Positions 1-8,498 of a DNA stretch of 64,000 nt are shown here, piece after piece. Under the pieces are notes generated by a model. The model saw only the letters and a program-made list of their open reading frames with translations, had not been told where the DNA came from and made no database searches. Source of the stretch: Eubacterium sp. (lineage in GTDB: Bacteria; Bacillota; Clostridia; Lachnospirales; Lachnospiraceae); contig JAFRHL010000017.1 in NCBI GenBank assembly GCA_017433295.1, positions 1 to 64,000 on the forward strand. The letters run 5' to 3'. The number at the start of each line of letters is the position of its first letter. Within the stretch, counting starts at the first letter, position 1. The position numbers were made by a program, and so were the translations under genes.

Positions 1-113
1 TGGATTATGATTTCATCTTTAGTACTTTTTACTTCAATTATTTTCAATTCTTCAGGGTAGAATTGTTGCAGATCAAGATTTGAATACTAGGCGGTATCAG
101 GCATAACAGACAT
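1..113 (-). pseudogene. possible transposase N-terminal fragment, cut by window edge
   Basis: Reading on the - strand from an ATG at 113, preceded by a GAAAGG-type ribosome binding site, gives MSVMPDTA, then an in-frame TAG. The frame continues as YSNLDLQQFYPEELKIIEVK and runs off the window edge. The part after the stop resembles the start of ISL3-type transposases, but this is recalled, not searched. The stop suggests a decayed copy unless translation starts at a non-ATG codon further in. From 114 to 267 the DNA is AT-rich and I see no gene. Confidence 0.3.
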
Positions 114-267
114 CCTTTCTTAAAGGCTTATTATCTACTATTATACCATGGTATCGTCAATATTAGAACGTAAACACTAATAAATTAGAAAGAATTATTT
201 TATTTAAGTAAATACTATCATATATATTATTAAAAAACAAGAGTCTGTCGAAATTTATATTTTAATG

Positions 268-334
268 GGAGACAGAAAGAGACAGGGGATGGTTCTTTGT
301 CTTAAAAAACCGTCCCCTGTCTCTTTCTGTCTCC
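268..334. repeat. REP-like perfect hairpin, 27-bp arms
   Basis: The arms at 268-294 and 308-334 are 27 nt each and complementary except for one position, which is a G-U pair in RNA. The loop is 13 nt. The arms carry GAGACAGAAAGAGACAGGGG. The hairpin starts 4 nt beyond the stop of the diguanylate cyclase gene but has no T-run on the - strand side, so it is not a standard intrinsic terminator. It resembles dispersed palindromic elements of Firmicutes that contain GACAGGGGACGGTT. It could still protect or end the upstream mRNA. Confidence 0.75.
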
Positions 335-338
335 ACGT

Positions 339-1757
339 TTAAACCGTCATATTGGCCGGAACTGTAAAATGGTAACCCTGCTGGTGCTTTACATTTTTCT
401 GCTTATACATCTGCCTGTCGGCTTCGTCCAGCAGCGCTTTAAAACTAGTCTTCTCAATCTCTTCTGTATAGGCATAGCCTGCGGAAACACTGATCCCGCG
501 GCTCTTCTGTTCTGCCTCAAAGCGGTCAGCCAGCTTTCTGGCGTCCTCTCTGGAACAGTTTTTTACCAGGGCAGCAAATTCGTCTCCTCCAAACCGGAAA
601 CAATAACTTTCTCCGGATATTCCTGCAGCGGACATATCAAAGCAGGAGGAAATGCATTCTGCTGCGGACTTGATCAGTATGTCACCTGCAAAGTGGCCCT
701 GCTTATCATTTGTTATTTTCAGGAAGTTAATATCAAAAAGATAAACTGCCAGAGAATATCCCGACTTGCCGAACTCCACAAGATACTGCTCAAATTTGTA
801 CCGGTTGGGCAGGTTCGTGAGGGTGTCTGTCTCCGCTGCGGACCGGAGGATCTTATCCAGGGAGTCCCTGCGCCACAAGAGGTCATTATAGGCGGAGGCC
901 AGCAATCTCACTTCCTGCATGCCCTTTTTATCATTCAGAGAATGGTCTGAATCAATCAGCCGTACAAAACGGTTTAACGGCATCAAAAGCTGGTTATTAA
1001 ATACCAGAAAAACCAGAACCAGTATGATAATAATAGCTATGGTAACGGTCCAGAGCATCAAACGCAGGATGGAGATCCTCCTTCCCATGATGGCCGACTT
1101 GCGGCCGGATTCCTGCTTTAGGGCCTTGCTGGCAGCAGCTACACTGCTGGAGACCATGTGCTTATGCTCAGAGTAATCCCTTCCCAGAATCATGGCCCTG
1201 GCTGTGGCTTCCTTCTGGCTGTCCGGCATCTTCTCCTCTTCATCGGTGAGCCTGGTCATGGGAATGTCCGTGTAGGGAGCAGTGGCGGGCACCGGATATA
1301 CAGCGCTGGTCAGAGCCATGGCGTGAAGCTGGGTCTCTAACATCTGATCTGTGTGCTCTGCTGCATCATACACATAGTTTTTGATCTCATCACTGATCTT
1401 ATAATTGCTGAATCTTTCCGCTACATATTTCCCTGTTCTCTTCTGCTTCAGTTCCGCTGCATAAGCCTCCAGGGGGGACAGATTTATCTCACCGTTTTCC
1501 TGGACGGGCATCAGCACAAAGGTATTGGTGGTTTCACAACGAAGGCTGGAGCCTGCCATTAAAGAGGTGGCGTCTGACACATAGGTATCATACTCTCTCA
1601 TGGTCTTTGATAATCTGCTGCTGGAAATACTGATCTGGAATATCAGGATAACGATCATGATATGGAGAATGGCCAGAGAAATGGCAATCGGTACAATAAT
1701 CTTCCTTGCTGATATTCCTCCGATTTGTTTCGCTTTTTGAGATGTAGGTGATTTCAT
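339..1757 (-). CDS. membrane-bound diguanylate cyclase (GGDEF)
   Basis: This 472-aa protein would make cyclic di-GMP from two GTP at the membrane. It has a transmembrane segment at about residues 19-42, an extracytoplasmic sensor region of about 185 residues with no domain I recognise, a second transmembrane segment at about 233-254 and a short HAMP-like linker. The C-terminal GGDEF domain starts near 308 (DTLTNLPNRY) and has an intact GGDEF motif at 390-394 within RFGGDEFAAL. I see no RxxD inhibitory site just before the motif, so product feedback is probably absent. The gene stands alone. A promoter lies upstream at 1827-1855, and the REP-like hairpin follows the stop. Confidence 0.9.
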   Translation of the reverse strand: MKSPTSQKAKQIGGISARKIIVPIAISLAILHIMIVILIFQISISSSRLSKTMREYDTYVSDATSLMAGSSLRCETTNTFVLMPVQENGEINLSPLEAYAAELKQKRTGKYVAERFSNYKISDEIKNYVYDAAEHTDQMLETQLHAMALTSAVYPVPATAPYTDIPMTRLTDEEEKMPDSQKEATARAMILGRDYSEHKHMVSSSVAAASKALKQESGRKSAIMGRRISILRLMLWTVTIAIIIILVLVFLVFNNQLLMPLNRFVRLIDSDHSLNDKKGMQEVRLLASAYNDLLWRRDSLDKILRSAAETDTLTNLPNRYKFEQYLVEFGKSGYSLAVYLFDINFLKITNDKQGHFAGDILIKSAAECISSCFDMSAAGISGESYCFRFGGDEFAALVKNCSREDARKLADRFEAEQKSRGISVSAGYAYTEEIEKTSFKALLDEADRQMYKQKNVKHQQGYHFTVPANMTV

Positions 1758-1826
1758 ATGATAGCCCTCTTTTTAGAATATTATTTATCAATCAGTTGTC
1801 CTGGCGTATCTGTAATCTTTATTAAA

Positions 1827-1855
1827 ATTTTATTACAATAATCAAAATAAGTCAA
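1827..1855 (-). promoter_or_regulatory. sigma-A type promoter of the diguanylate cyclase gene
   Basis: On the - strand TTGACT (1850-1855) and TAAAAT (1827-1832) are separated by 17 nt. This leaves a leader of about 60 nt before the gene starting at 1757. Confidence 0.6.
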
Positions 1856-1945
1856 TATTTACCCACTTTTAAACACAACTTATTCCAAATATAACCGGCA
1901 AAAGACAAACGATAAACCAGCGGTTTTCCTCAGACTCTGCGATAG

Positions 1946-2000
1946 TTTTATAAAAAAAGAACACTGATATTGATGACCTCAATGCATCAATATCAGTGTT
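1946..2000 (-). terminator. perfect 16-bp inverted repeat, - strand terminator and possible operator
   Basis: AACACTGATATTGATG at 1960-1975 is matched exactly by its reverse complement at 1985-2000, with a 9-nt loop. On the - strand the stem is followed by CTTTTTTTATAAAA, the form of an intrinsic terminator. It would stop transcripts entering from the pur cluster antisense to spoIIID. On the + strand the same repeat ends 4 nt before the putative spoIIID -10 element, so it may also be a regulator binding site. Confidence 0.65.
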
Positions 2001-2004
2001 TCTG

Positions 2005-2012
2005 CATACACT
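2005..2012 (+). promoter_or_regulatory. sigma-E-like -10 element of spoIIID
   Basis: CATACACT fits the sigma-E -10 consensus CATACAHT known from Bacillus subtilis. It lies 23 nt before the ribosome binding site start and would give a very short leader. The -35 match is weaker: CAATATC lies inside the inverted repeat, at shorter spacing than usual. Mother-cell control of spoIIID by sigma-E is established in Bacillus. Its use here is inferred. Confidence 0.45.
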
Positions 2013-2035
2013 GTAAAAAAAAACGGGAGCTGTTT

Positions 2036-2296
2036 ATGAAAGAATATATGGAAACCCGTATCCTTACAGTGGCCCAATATACCATAGACCATAATTCCAC
2101 TGTCCGGCAGGCTGCAAAGAAATTTGGCATCTCCAAATCAACGGTACATAAAGATCTCACCGAACGTCTTCCCCAGATCAATCACCATCTTGCCGACGAA
2201 GTCAGGCACATTCTGGAATACAACAAACAGGAACGGCACCTTCGGGGTGGACAGGCGACTAAAGAAAAATATCTCCGGGCTCATGCCATAAGCTGA
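2036..2296 (+). CDS. spoIIID: SpoIIID sporulation transcriptional regulator
   Basis: SpoIIID is a small DNA-binding protein that switches mother-cell gene expression during sporulation. The 86-aa product has the family's helix-turn-helix core: VRQAAKKFGISKSTVHKDLT, followed by ERLPQIN and RHLRGGQATKEKY, very close to the Bacillus protein. I chose the ATG at 2036 because GGGAG lies 6 nt upstream and the length matches the family. An upstream in-frame ATG at 1970 would fall inside the inverted repeat. The 3' end overlaps the convergent 72-aa membrane protein gene by 16 nt. It is one of only two clear + strand genes here. Confidence 0.93.
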   Translation: MKEYMETRILTVAQYTIDHNSTVRQAAKKFGISKSTVHKDLTERLPQINHHLADEVRHILEYNKQERHLRGGQATKEKYLRAHAIS

Positions 2297-2499
2297 AAGC
2301 TCATGAGAGGATTATTTATCGACATGGAGGCATTCATACGAGCCAGTATCAAATAGACAACGACAACAAACAATACCAGCAGTATGATGACAATTGTAAC
2401 CTTCCTCCACTTCTTCTGATTAATACCCTGGATAACAAAAAACAGTCCTGCCATGAGGACTCCTAATACAAAGGCTGTCAACAGTAATGTAAAGCCCAT
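2281..2499 (-). CDS. small two-helix membrane protein, unknown function
   Basis: This 72-aa hydrophobic protein has two predicted transmembrane helices, about residues 3-25 and 34-53. They are joined by a basic turn (NQKKWRK) and followed by a short polar tail. GAGGAG about 7 nt upstream of the ATG supports translation. It lies 98 nt downstream of purD on the same strand, so it is probably the last gene of the purine cluster, separated by a hairpin. Its 3' end overlaps the end of spoIIID by 16 nt tail to tail. I do not recognise a family. Confidence is high that it is a gene and low for any role. Confidence 0.65.
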   Translation of the reverse strand: MGFTLLLTAFVLGVLMAGLFFVIQGINQKKWRKVTIVIILLVLFVVVVYLILARMNASMSINNPLMSFQLMA

Positions 2500-2531
2500 A
2501 ATTTCAACTCCTCTTTATCTGTACTCCTCTG

Positions 2532-2566
2532 TCCTGCCGGCCGGCATGATATAAAGACCGGCAGGA
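2532..2566 (-). other. intercistronic hairpin after purD
   Basis: TCCTGCCGG (2532-2540) pairs with CCGGCAGGA (2558-2566) around a 17-nt loop. No T-run follows on the - strand, so it more likely stabilises or cuts the mRNA between purD and the small membrane gene than ends transcription. Confidence 0.5.
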
Positions 2567-2597
2567 TCGTAGTATGTTTTAATTCGCGGTTCTTTTT

Positions 2598-3869
2598 TCA
2601 GGCCTCGTCAATAGCCTTTCCGATGTCATGACGCATGTATTTATTATCAAATGTGATCCATTCTGTTGCATCATAGGCATTCTTTCTTGCCTCTTTTAAA
2701 TCCTTTCCCTTGGCCGTCACCCCCAGGACACGGCCTCCGTTGGTAACGATTCCTTCCTCTGTACGTCTGGAACCGGCGTGGAAGCAGTAATAGCCTTCCT
2801 TATCCTTAAAGGACTCAAGGCCGTGTATCGGGAAACCTTTCTCATAGGAAACAGGATATCCCTCCGAAGCCATCACCACGCAGACAGCGGCATTATCCTC
2901 AAATTCAAGATTGATCTCATCAAGCCTGCCGTCAATGCAGGCTTCCATCACATCGATAATGTCATTCTTCATCCGGGGCAGGACCACCTGGGCTTCCGGA
3001 TCTCCGAAACGGGCATTATATTCCAGAACCTTTGGTCCATCCTCCGTGATCATCAGGCCTGTAAAGAGGACACCGACATAGGGACGTCCTTCCGCTGCCA
3101 TGGCGTCCATGGTGGGCTGGTAAATGTACTTCTCGCAGAATTCTTCCACTTCCTTTGTGTAGAAGGGGCTGGGAGAAAATGTTCCCATTCCGCCGGTATT
3201 GAGACCCTGGTCGCCATCTTTGGCCCTCTTGTGGTCCTGGGCACTGGTCATGCATTTGATCGTTTTTCCATCACAGAAAGCAAGGACAGAGGCTTCCCGG
3301 CCGGTCATAAACTCCTCGATCACCATGGTGTTGCCGGCATCGCCGAACTTCTTCTCCTCCATGATGGTCTTAACACCCTCTCTGGCTTCCTCATAAGTAT
3401 TGCAGATGAGTACTCCCTTGCCCAGGGCCAGGCCATCTGCCTTCAATACGATGGGGAACTTTGCGGTCTCAAGATACTTCAGGGCCTCTTCTCTGTCGCT
3501 GAAGTTCTCATAGGATGCCGTCGGTATATGATACTTTTTCATGAGATCCTTGGAAAAAGCCTTGGATCCCTCAATAATGGCCGCGTTTTTCCGGGGGCCG
3601 AAGACCCGGAGACCTGCCTCCTCAAAAGCGTCTACCACACCGCCCACCAGAGGATCATCCATCCCTATGATAGTAAGGTCTATCCCTTTCTCTTTGGCGA
3701 AATCCACCAGCCGGTCAAACTCCATGGCACCGATGGGCACACACTCCGCATACTCTTCAATTCCGGCATTGCCCGGAGCACAATAAATCTTGTCCACCTT
3801 ATCACTTTTAGCAACAGACCAGGCAATGGCATGCTCTCTTCCGCCGCTGCCTACTATCAAAACTTTCAT
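2598..3869 (-). CDS. purD: phosphoribosylamine-glycine ligase
   Basis: PurD joins phosphoribosylamine and glycine with ATP to form glycinamide ribonucleotide, step two of purine synthesis in the cytoplasm. The 423-aa product is normal length. It starts MKVLIVGSGGREHAIAW, carries the ATP-grasp domain (VLKADGLALGKGVLI) and the family signature LEYNARFGDPEAQ. The ATG at 3869 is preferred because GGAGG sits 5 nt upstream. The reading frame extends four codons further only to a TTG. It lies 66 nt downstream of purN and is probably the last enzyme gene of the pur block. No purH lies between purN and purD, unlike the Bacillus order. Confidence 0.96.
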   Translation of the reverse strand: MKVLIVGSGGREHAIAWSVAKSDKVDKIYCAPGNAGIEEYAECVPIGAMEFDRLVDFAKEKGIDLTIIGMDDPLVGGVVDAFEEAGLRVFGPRKNAAIIEGSKAFSKDLMKKYHIPTASYENFSDREEALKYLETAKFPIVLKADGLALGKGVLICNTYEEAREGVKTIMEEKKFGDAGNTMVIEEFMTGREASVLAFCDGKTIKCMTSAQDHKRAKDGDQGLNTGGMGTFSPSPFYTKEVEEFCEKYIYQPTMDAMAAEGRPYVGVLFTGLMITEDGPKVLEYNARFGDPEAQVVLPRMKNDIIDVMEACIDGRLDEINLEFEDNAAVCVVMASEGYPVSYEKGFPIHGLESFKDKEGYYCFHAGSRRTEEGIVTNGGRVLGVTAKGKDLKEARKNAYDATEWITFDNKYMRHDIGKAIDEA

Positions 3870-3935
3870 ACAAGCCTCCAAATGATTTAAATTATTTACA
3901 TCTCAACAGTATCATGATCACATTAAATCTATACA

Positions 3936-4562
3936 TTAATCCTTTATGGATACAAGTCTTCCGTCCACATGGACCCTGCCGTTGGCGATCAGGTTGATGG
4001 TTTCGGGCAGGATGACCCACTCCGCCTCCTCCATGATTCGTCTCTGGAGCAGGTCCGGTGTATCTCCCTGCCTGACGGCAACCGCCTTCTGCATGATGAT
4101 GGGTCCCGTATCCGTCCCCTCATCCACAAAATGTACTGTGGCACCGGAAATCTTCACGCCTCTTTCCAGAGCCTTTTCGTGGACATGGAGTCCATAACAT
4201 CCCGTGCCGCAGAAGGAAGGGATCAGAGAGGGATGTATATTAATGATACGGTTTTCGTACTGTCTGATCACACAGGGAGGAACCACCACCAGGTAGCCGG
4301 CCAGTACCACCAGATCAATATGGCGGTCATTGAGGGCAGCCAGCAGGGCTTCATTAAAAGCCTCCCGGCAGGGATAGTCCTTCGGGGAGACCAGCAGGGC
4401 TTCACAACCGTAGGCCTCGGCCCTCTTTAAAGCATAGGCACCCTCATTGTTGCTGATCACTGTGACGATCCGGGCATTGGTGATCCTGCCTGAATCAATG
4501 GCATCCATAATTGCCTGAAGATTCGTGCCTCCTCCGGATACAAGAACGGCCAGTTTTAACAT
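3936..4562 (-). CDS. purN: phosphoribosylglycinamide formyltransferase
   Basis: PurN transfers a formyl group from 10-formyltetrahydrofolate to glycinamide ribonucleotide. The 208-aa protein begins with [19 protein letters not shown]. It has the catalytic segment [13 protein letters not shown], with the Asn and His typical of the family, followed by [17 protein letters not shown], which holds the conserved Asp. The start ATG overlaps the purM stop by 7 nt and has GGAG upstream, so the two are translationally coupled. The usual catalytic-loop sequence is slightly altered ([16 protein letters not shown]). Confidence 0.96.
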   Translation of the reverse strand: MLKLAVLVSGGGTNLQAIMDAIDSGRITNARIVTVISNNEGAYALKRAEAYGCEALLVSPKDYPCREAFNEALLAALNDRHIDLVVLAGYLVVVPPCVIRQYENRIINIHPSLIPSFCGTGCYGLHVHEKALERGVKISGATVHFVDEGTDTGPIIMQKAVAVRQGDTPDLLQRRIMEEAEWVILPETINLIANGRVHVDGRLVSIKD

Positions 4563-5581
4563 AACGTAACTCCTTTATCTCCTGCCCGGATATGTCCTAC
4601 TTCGTAAGGAACATCCCCGGCCTGCCTGATGGCTTCCATGGCCTTCTCCTTATCGGCCGGATCCACTGCCACCACCATACCGATTCCCATATTAAATGTA
4701 TTATACATCATTTTTTCTTTGATATCACCTGTTTTTGCCAGAAGATCAAAGATCGGCGGAACCGGGTAGCTGTCCTTCCCGATCACCGCATGGGTTCCCT
4801 CCGAAAGCATCCGGGGAATATTCTCATAAAAACCTCCGCCTGTAATATGGCTGCAGGCTTTTACGGTAACTCCCGCCTCTTTGATACTTTTTAAAGCCTT
4901 CACATAGATCCTGGTGGGAGCAAGGAGAGCTTCTCCCAGCGTCTTCCCCAGGCAGTCATAATATGTATCCAGAGATTCCCTTGTAATATCAAATACCTTC
5001 CGCACCAGGGAAAAGCCATTGCTGTGTACTCCTGAAGAAGCCATGCCGATGAGAACATCCCCGTCCTTAAGATTCTCTCCGGTGATCAGGTCTTTCCTGT
5101 CACAGAGGCCCACGGCAAATCCCGCCAGGTCATATTCATCCTCCGGCATCAGACCCGGATGCTCCGCGGTCTCTCCTCCGATCAGGGCGCAGCCCGACTG
5201 GAGACAGCCTTCTGCCACACCGCTGACGATGGCGGCTATCTTTTCCGGATAATTCTTGCCACAGGCAATGTAGTCCAGGAAAAAGAGCGGCTCCCCGCCG
5301 GCACAGGCTATGTCATTGACACACATGGCCACTGCATCGATACCTATGGTATCATGCCTGTCCATGACAAAAGCCAGCTTTACCTTTGTACCGCAGCCGT
5401 CTGTTCCCGACAGCAGCACCGGATCTTCCATCTCTTTGATCTTTGCCAGAGAAAAGGCTCCGGAAAAGCCTCCCAGGCCTCCCAGCACTTCCGGTCTCAT
5501 GGTTTTCTTTACATGCTCCTTCATTAATTCCACTGATCTGTATCCGGCCTCAATATCCACGCCTGCTTTCTTATAATCCAT
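4556..5581 (-). CDS. purM: phosphoribosylformylglycinamidine cyclo-ligase
   Basis: PurM closes the imidazole ring to form aminoimidazole ribonucleotide, using ATP. The 341-aa product has the AIRS fold signatures: [17 protein letters not shown] at the start, [24 protein letters not shown] and [15 protein letters not shown], then [14 protein letters not shown]. It is full length. It follows purE by 53 nt and overlaps purN. Together purE, purM, purN and purD cover steps 2, 3, 5 and 6 of the pathway. purF, purL, purC, purB and purH are not in the window. Confidence 0.97.
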   Translation of the reverse strand: MDYKKAGVDIEAGYRSVELMKEHVKKTMRPEVLGGLGGFSGAFSLAKIKEMEDPVLLSGTDGCGTKVKLAFVMDRHDTIGIDAVAMCVNDIACAGGEPLFFLDYIACGKNYPEKIAAIVSGVAEGCLQSGCALIGGETAEHPGLMPEDEYDLAGFAVGLCDRKDLITGENLKDGDVLIGMASSGVHSNGFSLVRKVFDITRESLDTYYDCLGKTLGEALLAPTRIYVKALKSIKEAGVTVKACSHITGGGFYENIPRMLSEGTHAVIGKDSYPVPPIFDLLAKTGDIKEKMMYNTFNMGIGMVVAVDPADKEKAMEAIRQAGDVPYEVGHIRAGDKGVTLC

Positions 5582-5619
5582 ATACTGTAAAAACCCTTTC
5601 TTTATGATGCATATCTAAG

Positions 5620-5649
5620 TCACATCTGCTTCAATCACATCTGCTTCAG
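5620..5649. repeat. tandem 15-bp duplication at the end of purE
   Basis: Two adjacent copies of a 15-nt unit, 5620-5634 and 5635-5649, differ only in the last base. On the - strand each encodes Leu-Lys-Gln-Met-stop, so the last four codons and the stop of purE are duplicated. The second copy lies just beyond the stop and is a backup stop without effect on the protein. Confidence 0.85.
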
Positions 5650-6147
5650 ATACTCTTTATAACCCAGCTTATCAAGTTTGTCAGCCTTCTGTTCCACCTG
5701 ATTCTTCAGTTTCTCAGAATAGGCCTTTAATCTTTCCAGGAGTTCCGGATCTGAAGTGGCCAGGATTTTCGCAGCCAGGATCCCGGCATTCTGGGCACCG
5801 TTTATGGCCACCGTCGCCACGGGAATGCCTGAGGGCATCTGTACGATGGAATACAGGGAATCCACACCACCCAGGTCAGAGGTCTTCATGGGAATGCCGA
5901 TCACGGGCATGGGGAACAGGGCGGCACACATTCCCGGAAGATGGGCTGCCTTTCCTGCCCCGGCGATGATCACCTTAAAGCCCTTTGCTTCAGCGGACTT
6001 TGCGTACTCATAGAATATATCAGGCTCCCGGTGGGCTGAAATAATAGTCATCTCAAAATCCACACCAAGCTCTTCTAAAATACCAGCTGCTTTACTCATA
6101 ATGGGCATATCCGAATCACTGCCCATGACAATGCCTACTTTGGCCAT
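5635..6147 (-). CDS. purE: N5-carboxyaminoimidazole ribonucleotide mutase
   Basis: PurE supplies the carboxyl group of carboxyaminoimidazole ribonucleotide. The 170-aa product has MGSDSDMPIMSKA, the substrate motif SAHREPD, AAHLPGM and GIPMKTSDLGGVDSLYSIVQ, as in class I enzymes that act with PurK. No purK is in the window, so the partner would have to be elsewhere. One oddity is a lysine in GAGKAAHLPG where most class I enzymes have glycine. It lies 43 nt downstream of pyrF, the junction between the pyrimidine and purine blocks. The tail is slightly long and charged. Confidence 0.93.
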   Translation of the reverse strand: MAKVGIVMGSDSDMPIMSKAAGILEELGVDFEMTIISAHREPDIFYEYAKSAEAKGFKVIIAGAGKAAHLPGMCAALFPMPVIGIPMKTSDLGGVDSLYSIVQMPSGIPVATVAINGAQNAGILAAKILATSDPELLERLKAYSEKLKNQVEQKADKLDKLGYKEYLKQM

Positions 6148-6190
6148 CTTTTGTTTCCTCCTGCTTTGATTCTTGAAAAGTACTCTGGTT

Positions 6191-7141
6191 TTATCTTACA
6201 TAAGCCTGTTTTAAATCTTCCCTCATATCAAGGACCGCCTGCCGGGCAGCATCCGCATAAGCGAAAGGACCGAAGCTTTCCTTATAGGGAGCTTTCTGCC
6301 AGGCACAGATGATACCCCGGCTTGAATTCACAATGGCTCCCAGGCCGTCCTCATTAAAGAAGGGCTTAAGGTCTTCCCCCTTACCGCCCTGGGCACCGTA
6401 TCCCGGAACAAGAATATAATTTCTGGGCATCAGCCGCCGCAGGGTCTTTCCCATTTCCGGGTAAGTGGCTCCCACTACAGCTCCGATATAGCTGTAATCG
6501 TCTCCCATATGGTCCCGGCCCCAGAGGGCAACCTTATTTGCCACCACTTCATAAAGGGGCATCCGGTCAGACTCCTCCTTCGCACTGCCTCCGGTCAGCC
6601 GGTCCTGGAATTCGCCGCTGGAGGGGTTCGATGTCTTTACCAGCACAAAGATCCCTTTCTTCTCCTGCCTGCAGACTTTGATAAAAGGATTTACACCGTC
6701 AGATCCCAGATAGGGATTGACTGTCACGAAATCCTCCGTGAAGGGAGCATAAGTCCGGCTGCCCACCTTAATATGTCCCACATGTCCGATGGCATAGGCT
6801 TCCGAGGTGGAACCGATATCCCCTCTTTTGATATCACCGATGACCACCAGGCCCTTTTCCGAGGCATATTCACAGGTCTTCCGGAAGGCTTCCATGCCCG
6901 GCACACCGAACTGCTCATACATGGCCACCTGGGGCTTTACGGCCGGTACCAGGTCACAGACAGCATCAATCAGTCCCTTGTTAAACTGCCATATGGCTTC
7001 CGAAGCCCCCTCCAGGGTCTCTCCATAGCTGTCAAATGCTGCATCCAGTATAAAGCCGGGCAGATAGGAAAGCATGGGGTCAAGCCCCACCACTATGGGA
7101 GCATCCTTCTTTTTTATCTCTGCCACCAGTTTATTAATCAT
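6191..7141 (-). CDS. pyrF: orotidine 5'-phosphate decarboxylase
   Basis: PyrF decarboxylates OMP to UMP, the last step of de novo UMP synthesis. The 316-aa length fits the longer subfamily 2 enzymes. Key segments are VGLDPMLSYLP near the start, VVIGDIKRGDIGSTS (catalytic Asp-Lys-Asp set) and FVLVKTSNPSSGEFQD. The frame is open upstream to 7276, but I chose the ATG at 7141. It has GAGGAGG 6 nt upstream, overlaps the pyrC stop by 8 nt and begins at the family's usual N-terminus (INKLVAEI). Translation is therefore probably coupled to pyrC. Confidence 0.96.
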   Translation of the reverse strand: MINKLVAEIKKKDAPIVVGLDPMLSYLPGFILDAAFDSYGETLEGASEAIWQFNKGLIDAVCDLVPAVKPQVAMYEQFGVPGMEAFRKTCEYASEKGLVVIGDIKRGDIGSTSEAYAIGHVGHIKVGSRTYAPFTEDFVTVNPYLGSDGVNPFIKVCRQEKKGIFVLVKTSNPSSGEFQDRLTGGSAKEESDRMPLYEVVANKVALWGRDHMGDDYSYIGAVVGATYPEMGKTLRRLMPRNYILVPGYGAQGGKGEDLKPFFNEDGLGAIVNSSRGIICAWQKAPYKESFGPFAYADAARQAVLDMREDLKQAYVR

Positions 7142-8411
7142 ACATATCCTCCTCATAAACGATCTTTCCATCACAGATGGTATGTCTGACTTTTCCATAT
7201 AACATGGCTCCCAGGAAGGGAGAATTCTCAGACTTTGACACAAACTTATCAACGGTAAAGATCTGGTCCGGATCAAATATCACGATATCAGCAGGCTTAC
7301 CCACAGCAATATCCCCGCAGTCAAAACCATACAGGCCGGCGGGAGCCGAAGTCATTTTCTCAAGCAGCTCCATCATGGAAAGATAGCCTGTCCGGACTAA
7401 GTTGGTCACTCCCAGGGCCAGAGAGGTCTCAAGGCCGATGATCCCACTGGGGGCACTGAGGAAGTCTCTGTCCTTTTCCTCCGAAGAATGGGGAGCGTGG
7501 TCTGTAACGATCATATCAATGGTCCCATCCTTCAGTCCTCCGATTATCTTGCTTCGGTCCCAGTCTGTCCGGACCGGCGGGTTCATCTTGCACAGGCTTC
7601 CGTGACCGGTTACAGCCTCCTGGGTCAGTGAAAAATGATGGGGCGTCACCTCCGCATAAATCTTTGCCCCCATTTTCTTCCCGAACCTGACCAGATCCAC
7701 GGACCGTCCCGAGGAAATATGCTGGATATCCACTTTGGCTCCGGTTTCCAGAGCCAGCATCACATCCCTTGCCACCATAACATCCTCGGAGATCGCCGGC
7801 GCCCCGCCTATACCCAGAGCATCGCTGATCTCTCCTTTGTTGATCCCGTTTACCTCATTAAGAGACGGATCCTCTTCATGCAGGCTGATGGGGACACCAC
7901 ACCCGGCGGCCATCTCCATGGCCTTCTTGATAAACCCCGCATTGGTAAGAGGGATCCCGTCATCGGTAAAGCCGCAGGCGCCATGGCGGATCATAGTCTC
8001 GCCATCCACCAGCTCCCGGCCCTTCAATCCCTTTGAAACTGCAGAAGCCTGCTTTACATGAATGGGAAGGAGGGCAGCCCTTTTTAAAATATCATCAAGC
8101 ACCTGGGGATCGTCCACCACCGGTACCGTATTGGCCATGCAGACCACCGTGGTAAAGCCTCCTGCCGCGGCAGCCCGGCTTCCCGATTCCAGGTCCTCCT
8201 TATAGGTCTGGCCCGGGTCCCTGAAATGGACATGAACATCCACCAGGCCCGGCGCCACAATACAGCCGGAGGCATTGATGGTCTCGTCCGCTTTTTCATC
8301 CGTAAAATGTTTCCCGTATCCCAGGATCCTGCCATCCCTGATCCAGATATCCGTCACCTGGTCAAATCCATCTGCCGGGTTGATGACCCGGCCATTCCTG
8401 ATCCTCAGCAT
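7134..8411 (-). CDS. pyrC: dihydroorotase, class I
   Basis: PyrC interconverts carbamoyl aspartate and dihydroorotate. The 425-aa protein belongs to the class I amidohydrolases: zinc ligands in DVHVHFRDPG, the GGFTTVVCMANT segment, then DIQHISS, TPHHFSLT and VTDHAPHS. The start is uncertain. The ATG at 8411 (MLRIRNG) has GAGG 10 nt upstream and matches the family start, whereas an in-frame ATG at 8435 has no clear ribosome binding site. It lies 87 nt downstream of the aminopeptidase gene and overlaps pyrF. pyrB and pyrI are not in the window. Confidence 0.95.
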   Translation of the reverse strand: MLRIRNGRVINPADGFDQVTDIWIRDGRILGYGKHFTDEKADETINASGCIVAPGLVDVHVHFRDPGQTYKEDLESGSRAAAAGGFTTVVCMANTVPVVDDPQVLDDILKRAALLPIHVKQASAVSKGLKGRELVDGETMIRHGACGFTDDGIPLTNAGFIKKAMEMAAGCGVPISLHEEDPSLNEVNGINKGEISDALGIGGAPAISEDVMVARDVMLALETGAKVDIQHISSGRSVDLVRFGKKMGAKIYAEVTPHHFSLTQEAVTGHGSLCKMNPPVRTDWDRSKIIGGLKDGTIDMIVTDHAPHSSEEKDRDFLSAPSGIIGLETSLALGVTNLVRTGYLSMMELLEKMTSAPAGLYGFDCGDIAVGKPADIVIFDPDQIFTVDKFVSKSENSPFLGAMLYGKVRHTICDGKIVYEEDMYD

Positions 8412-8498
8412 ATTCCAATCCTCAGCGTGTTTCATACTTCAACAGGTTTCAATCTATAAATATATTTCAGCTCTCATATTCTTGTAAATCTTCACCGG

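Noticed and set aside
1588..1791. 67-aa frame overlapping the start of the diguanylate cyclase gene
   Set aside because: It is a different frame over the same DNA with no support. The cyclase start is the better placed.
2778..3890. 370-aa open frame on the + strand opposite purD
   Set aside because: It mirrors purD codon for codon, has no ribosome binding site or family match, and purD is certain.
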